DNA from: Epiperipatus broadwayi
Lineage: Eukaryota > Onychophora > Udeonychophora > Euonychophora > Peripatidae
DNA: 64,000 nucleotides
Reading direction: 5' to 3'
Assembly: GCA_028023455.1 (NCBI GenBank)
Contig: JAQFVV010012395.1
Span: 930,001 to 994,000, forward strand
Part shown: one piece after another, positions 58,481-64,000 of the stretch
How positions within the stretch are numbered: the stretch's first letter is position 1
Layout: the number at the start of each line of letters is the position of its first letter
Translations under genes and position numbers: made by a program
Notes under the pieces: model-generated
What the model was told of the DNA's origin: nothing
Database searches by the model: none
What the model saw: only the letters and a program-made list of their open reading frames with translations

Positions 58481-60009
58481 GAGTGGTGTGTTGAAAATTA
58501 CATTACAGAAATAATATTTTCAACTTTTCTTACGTTTATTAAAAAAAAAAAAAAACCTTCCCCAGCAAATTAGTGCTTTATTAAATTATAGAGTAGTGGG
58601 AGGGGATGGTATTACTAGAATATTAATTTAATATTAATCCTGATGAAGCGGGGAATTATGAAGCTCAATGTTTATGGATGCTACTACACTCTTCTATACT
58701 TGAGTTTATTACGAATTCTCAAGCATGTTAAAAATTCATTAAATATTATTATGTGATTCTAAATGGTAGCATTAATCGTGCTTAGGAAAATGCTATGCAA
58801 ATGTAAAATCATGCTAATGATGATCATGTATTATTTGATATTAATATCATTGATGATAATTAAGAAATATTTCTTGGTCGGAATTCTTTTTTCCTAGGTA
58901 AAGATTTAACGCTTTCGTTTTTTATATACTAAAAGTTAATAATAATCGACTTAAAGGCTTTGCTGGATAATTAGAAAAAGAGATGAATAAACGTAAACAA
59001 ATCAAACAACAAAGAGGACAAACAGAATAACAAAAACAACTAACTTTAAATAATAGATGGGGTGTGTGTGTGTGTGTGGCGGCCTGATACAGAAATGAAT
59101 AAAAGCGAAAAACTGATGACAAAGACCAATGATAAAATTTGTATATAATTTTAACGCTGTCAAGTCTGTGGATAATATAAATAAAGACATCAAAAGCATT
59201 TCCCTGACATTGTCTTTCACGTGTTTTCTTAGTGATCAAATGTAAGTAATCCAGGTGACTGCATAAGTTTATGATTATTTTTATTTTAACAAAAGTTTAA
59301 GATAGGATTAGTGTAGGAAGATTACAACTTGCAAAAGGAGCTTTTTTTGCTTTTCAAATCCTTCGTATCATTTACAATCATTCCAGAATTATAGGAAATC
59401 TTTTCCAAATTCTGTTTAGAAAAGTTCATAATTCTCGTTATAAACCTTCTGTCTGCCAGCTGAAACTTGTCAACTTAGTGACTCCAACTTGTTTATCAAC
59501 AACGCAATCCATCTTAGATCAGAGAAAAGTTGGATATAATTCTTATTTTCACTGACAAAAAGAAAAAGAGCAAGCCAAAACATAATAGCTTTTACTACTA
59601 ATGATAGTGATGAGATGACTTCTGGAGACAGAAGGTCGCAGGGCAGAGAAACGGGGGGGGGGGGGTAAAGCGCTTGCTTTTATTTTTTAAAACTATATTG
59701 TATTGTATAATTTATGTTATTAAAGCCATTAAATAATAGATATTATATATAAACACTCATAAGCACATTTTTATATCATCAATATACATAATGCTTATTG
59801 CTATCATAAACATGGTCATCATCAAAAGTAGCAGCGATTCGCAAAAGAGTATGACAATTCCAACTCCGAGGGAAAAAGATAAAAGGACAAAACAAATAAT
59901 ACACTAGAGGTTAATTATACAAACCAATCTATGAAACACAATTATGTCCACATATAGCACTACTGGTCCATTATTCTATTTGAATTTTTGTGTCGAGTCC
60001 GCTTTACTT
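58481..60009. other. AT-rich DNA with (gt)n and homopolymers
   Basis: Includes a poly-A run near 58541, (gt)n at 59062-59078 and a G homopolymer at about 59654. Two overlapping minus-strand frames at 58922-59239 are chance frames around the (gt)n. No gene was recognised. Confidence 0.5.
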
Positions 60010-60198
60010 CTATAGTGGTTTAATTGTAATTTTGCAATATATTCTAACCTCTGCCATATCTTTATCAATGAAAACAATCAACAATGACTTTGCAATAATC
60101 TTTGTAAGGTGGATGGGATTACTTCTCTTACAAAAACCATGCGCAAGTTCACCATAAAACACTCTTTTATTTGGTCTTAAGCTGTTCATCCATTTCAC
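60010..60198 (-). pseudogene. Possible LINE C-terminal fragment
   Basis: The minus-strand frame contains RPNKRVFYGELAHGFCKRSN followed by a K-I-I-A-K-S-L block. The K-x-V-x-YGEL-x-x-GxRxR...K...KxSLK pattern is common in the C-terminal tails of LINE open reading frames. It is short, with no supporting upstream reverse transcriptase seen. Confidence 0.45.
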
Positions 60199-63100
60199 AT
60201 GTCAATAAAGAATGTGATTTTGCAATAGTAGTATATATAGTATCACATTAAGCCAGATAAAGGAAATATATTGATACGTAGAGTCCGACTTGCTGTGCAT
60301 ATGTGGTTGCACAGATATACAATCTGACTGTCACAGTTGATATAGAGAAATGATAGATGGCATTAGAGTTCTCAATGATTAAACAAAAGAAAAAAAGACA
60401 GTCAGAAAAGATTGTATTGGAAACAGTACTTAGTCTTTGGTAAGCCAATATTCTACTTTTGGTAAAGCACCATTTATTTGCTCTCATATCTGAAGATCAT
60501 CCCACTATTTATCATATGTGAACCTATTAGAAGTCTGTGCAAAGTGTCCAACCTAATATTAATACTCTTCTATATTAGTATTTTTTGAACCTCAACTGCC
60601 AGTCTATGATAAAATTTCACCAACATAATAATAATAATAATAATAATAATAATTTTTAAAGAATATCAACAAAGATCTCTAAATGTTTTACTATATTTAT
60701 TTCTTATATTCTTAACACATTATAATAATTGATATATTGTATAAAATATAAATAAATATATACATTTATAGTTAAAAATTCACAAAGCACATGTACATTA
60801 GCTTAATGGCTGATTATTACTATTACAGTTTACAAAACATAGCGCTATATAAAATAAGTATCTCATTTACATACAATACATATTATATTTGTATAAAATT
60901 CATTTTATTTGTATGTACCTTTATATTGCTAAGAAATTAGTCAAGATAGAAAAAAGGGTGCAGTAACAATTTTCTATATACTATGTGGGTAAAAAGATAA
61001 AATTGTACCTGCAGAGTATAAAAAGAATCTTTAACAGCTCTTCAAAGATAAACAAGTAATGGTAAAAACATTTCTCACCAGGCTAGTCAATTCCTGAATG
61101 GTGATGATTTTTATGGTTTATTCTCCCTTACAGCTTATAGCTAAATACTAATAATTTGATATCTAGACATCTTGTTATAAGTTGAAAACTATAAAGAAAA
61201 CTTCTATGGTAATACATGTATTTTATATAGTGGAGCTACTGTGTGTGCTGTATTTTGTTAGAAGGCTGAATAGTGTAACTTAGCAGGTAGTAGTTCATAC
61301 TTTGTAATAATATTTACTGTACTATTCTGTAGCAGCTTTTAACACACATACATGTAAGACATAGTTATTTTTATAACACATAACTATGTTGCAATTTGAT
61401 TTAAAAGTCACAATATATAAAAAATATTTTTCTTAAGAAATAGAATAATTCAAACTAGTATATATATACTTGATCACATTTTTTCAAAGATTAAATTATT
61501 GTATTTTTTCTTTATTGCTATAAGCAGAGAATTTCCTATTTTTATTATTTAATAGTTCTTTTATTTATATTTAAATTGGTGAATTATCTTGACTTGATAG
61601 AATTGCTATGATCACTATTATACTTCAAGCCATTTTAAATGAAGTTTAATTTTTTTTTAAAAAAGTTACTTTCCTTTTAGATTGTAAATAACAATACTAA
61701 ATGAATGAGTTTATACAATTGAATAACAATGTAAGATTTGAATACATAACAATTATAGATGGCACTGCAAATAGGGAAAATTGAAATTGTCATACCAGAA
61801 AATAAGAGTAAAATTTACATCTTTATAATTAATTTATGAATTTTAATGCTTTTACTTATTTACTTTTTTTTGGATAGTATATAAATGAAGTAACAAAGGA
61901 TGGGGTATCTTGATATAAGTTATGTTTGAAGGCAGGCCTCAAAAGCTTTCCCATATTATTATTCCACTCTAGTCTGTTTATCTTAGATTAATGAATTCAT
62001 TGTACTTTTAACTTTGTTTTTTTTTTATTTATTTTATTTAATCTTTCAAATACGTACATTAGACGTTCTTTGGCTAAAAAACAGGTAGAGATAAACAATA
62101 ATAGCACATGACAAGCAACATTATTTGCCACTTCTTGCTTTAATTCAAGTTCAATATTTAGAGCTACAACCTAAGCTTTAGTGAATCATTAATATTATCT
62201 TTCTTAATACTTCTTAAAAGGCTACATCTTGTTCAATTTATAAATGATGCTATAATTTTCTCTTTCTCTTTGTTTTATTACAATAATTGTGCGTGCACAT
62301 ATACAAACACACATAAGATAATTGCCACAAAACATTTTCCTTAAATTTTATGCTTGATTTTTTTAATTGATATAAATTTTGATTGGCTTTTGGAAAAGAT
62401 TTGTGACCAAGAACAAATAATATATAATTTAAAAAAAATCCATTATTGCACTAAATATATTTTATATAAATCCTATTTGTATACAAATGATACATTTATA
62501 ATAGTATTTTTATATTATTATCATCATCATCATCATATAGTCATCATTTATAATTACTATTATAATGTTTCTCTGTATGATTCAGTGCAGTGGTGGAGTA
62601 GCAAACTTGAGAACAAGGGACATGAATATCATGTGACCTGCTGAAACAACAAACCATTTGATTAATTTATACTAATTTTAATAATCATTATCTATTAACT
62701 TTATTTCTCAGTCATTATACAGTCTTATCTCTTCCAATATGAGAACCTTCACCACAGCAATCATCATAAAATTATAGCTATTGTTTGCAAGAACACAATA
62801 TTTCAATATACCAACTAACATCAAAATAGCAATCTGTTTCTCTCTAGTCATTCATGACCCATTATTTCTTTGATCTTAATTTTCAGAAAATACTGAATAA
62901 CTATCAAATTATTTTACTGAAAAACTAACATTATACTGAATTTTTTAAATGTTTAGTCCAAATGGTTTTTGCTTAGAGATGGCACTATTTAGCATTTGGT
63001 TTCCTTCATTTTCTTATGACTTTCTGTGGCATTATTTTTCAAGATTTTTTTTAACCTTTGTTGGCTACAAGCAGAATATAAAATCACTATCAATTTTCAA

Positions 63101-63437
63101 ATGCCTTACATTCATATTACTTTTTAAATTCAACAGGTTTATTTTGTAGCACTTTCTTAAATGTCTTTATTTTGAAAAAATCAAATTAGTTTGAATTTAG
63201 CTCATGTAGCTTAAATTTTATGTCTCCCTTCTCTGATTTAAGGATATCTTATACTACTCATGCTATAAATGTCTGCAAATTTTTTTCAATTTTTTCAAAT
63301 GACTACTTTTTTCCTACTTATAAAACTTATTGTAACTAATAGTAGCAATAATAAAAAGCAATTTTATTTCATTATAATAACTTATTCTAAGAAAGCAATC
63401 AACTGAATCCAGTTAAATAAAAGTAATTTTATTTTTT
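60199..63437. other. AT-rich DNA with trinucleotide repeats
   Basis: (aat)n at 60625-60652 and (tca)n at 62521-62537. Frames up to 96 codons show no family resemblance. Nothing else was recognised. Confidence 0.5.
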
Positions 63438-63453
63438 AATTTTTGTGATTTTA

Positions 63454-63751
63454 AGCCAATAAACCTCACATGATCACCATTTCTCATGCTTGCTTATAAC
63501 TGTTATTAATACAGGCAAAATTCACTACACATATTGCCACACACAGCAAGCTAGATTAAACAATGGATGCCAGAAGGTTTGTGCATGAAATCCCCATCTA
63601 GTGCCTACCAGAAGGCTTGTGCATAAAATCCCCAATCTAGTTCCTACTGAGCAGACATTAGATGGGGATTTTATGCAAAAGCTGTCTGGCATCCATTGAT
63701 TAATCTAGCTTGTTGTGTGTGGCAATACATATAGTGAGTTCTGACTGTTTT
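63454..63751 (+). mobile_element. Family B retroposon with 16-bp target duplication, centre lost
   Basis: From aacctcacatgatcaccatt through atggatgccagaaggtttgt, an inverted middle (gcttgtgcataaaatcccca and gatggggattttatgcaaaa) and atagtgagttctgactgtttt. aatttttgtgatttta lies at both sides (63438-63453 and 63752-63767). No hammerhead-like core remains. Confidence 0.75.
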
Positions 63752-63767
63752 AATTTTTGTGATTTTA

Positions 63768-64000
63768 TGATTGTAATAAAAAATCAAATTTCAGATGATA
63801 TTCATAGAAAAAAAATACTCTTCTTAGGCACAGTATGAGATACTGCTTGTAGTCTGAACCTATCTAAACATTGTTGTGGGTTAAATAGCTAAAGTGGGAA
63901 TATATAATGATTTATTAGTTTAAAAAATCTGAAGAGGTCAATATTGTCCAATTATCAAGAACTTCTAATTTAATTCAGTCTAGCCTCCATGTGATAACTG
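63768..64000. other. Right edge, nothing recognised
   Basis: AT-rich sequence without a supported feature. Confidence 0.5.

Noticed and set aside
59002-59239. Minus-strand frames with PHTHTHP run
   Set aside because: Caused by the (gt)n microsatellite; not coding.

Overview
The window is AT-rich, repeat-dense animal nuclear DNA with very sparse coding sequence, large introns and many transposable-element relics. tRNA-derived SINEs, RTE-type LINEs, a Penelope-like element, hAT elements and the divergence of the one recognisable gene all fit a mollusc. I infer a cephalopod, most likely an octopod; this rests on general repeat character, not on a database match.

One host gene is visible, on the minus strand. 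Five exons, in transcript order 29002-28881, 18752-18591, 18515-18426, 10399-10204 and 3427-3265, have GT/AG borders and matching phases. They encode about 244 contiguous residues of an organic anion transporting polypeptide (SLCO/OATP) closest to the OATP4 type (SLCO4A1/4C1). They run from the WIGAWW signature before TM6 through TM6-TM9 to the cysteine-rich Kazal-like extracellular loop. The N-terminal third lies upstream (above 29002, no exon recognised) and the last membrane segments lie beyond the left edge.

The rest is intronic or flanking DNA filled with repeats: a broken RTE LINE at 8.4-10.1 kb (+) and another at 38-40.2 kb (-); a decayed Gypsy-type pol at 23-25.7 kb (-); a second LINE type at 43.9-44.7 kb (-); a Penelope-like fragment at 35.9-36.3 kb (-); three hAT elements with perfect 8-bp target duplications (19.9, 27.2 and 54.8 kb); a 0.7-kb terminal-inverted-repeat element at 34.7 kb; many short SINE-like or palindromic repeats; and a very homogeneous 20-bp minisatellite at 53.1 kb.

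The most interesting signal is a hammerhead-ribozyme-like architecture recurring in several short repeat families. Its parts are the core CTGATGA, a small hairpin, GAAA, a minimal stem III, and a complementary stem I. Family A is a tRNA-derived SINE-like element (13.3, 17.5 and 51.5 kb). A related tandem arrangement at 57.9-58.5 kb has two motifs 359 nt apart, like a retrozyme. Family B is a palindromic retroposon (33.3, 42.5 and 46.5 kb). The Penelope-like relic carries a similar but non-canonical hairpin. Copies are decayed, but the decay pattern points to intact ancestral ribozyme cores. Family letters A, B, D, E, G, H are mine.
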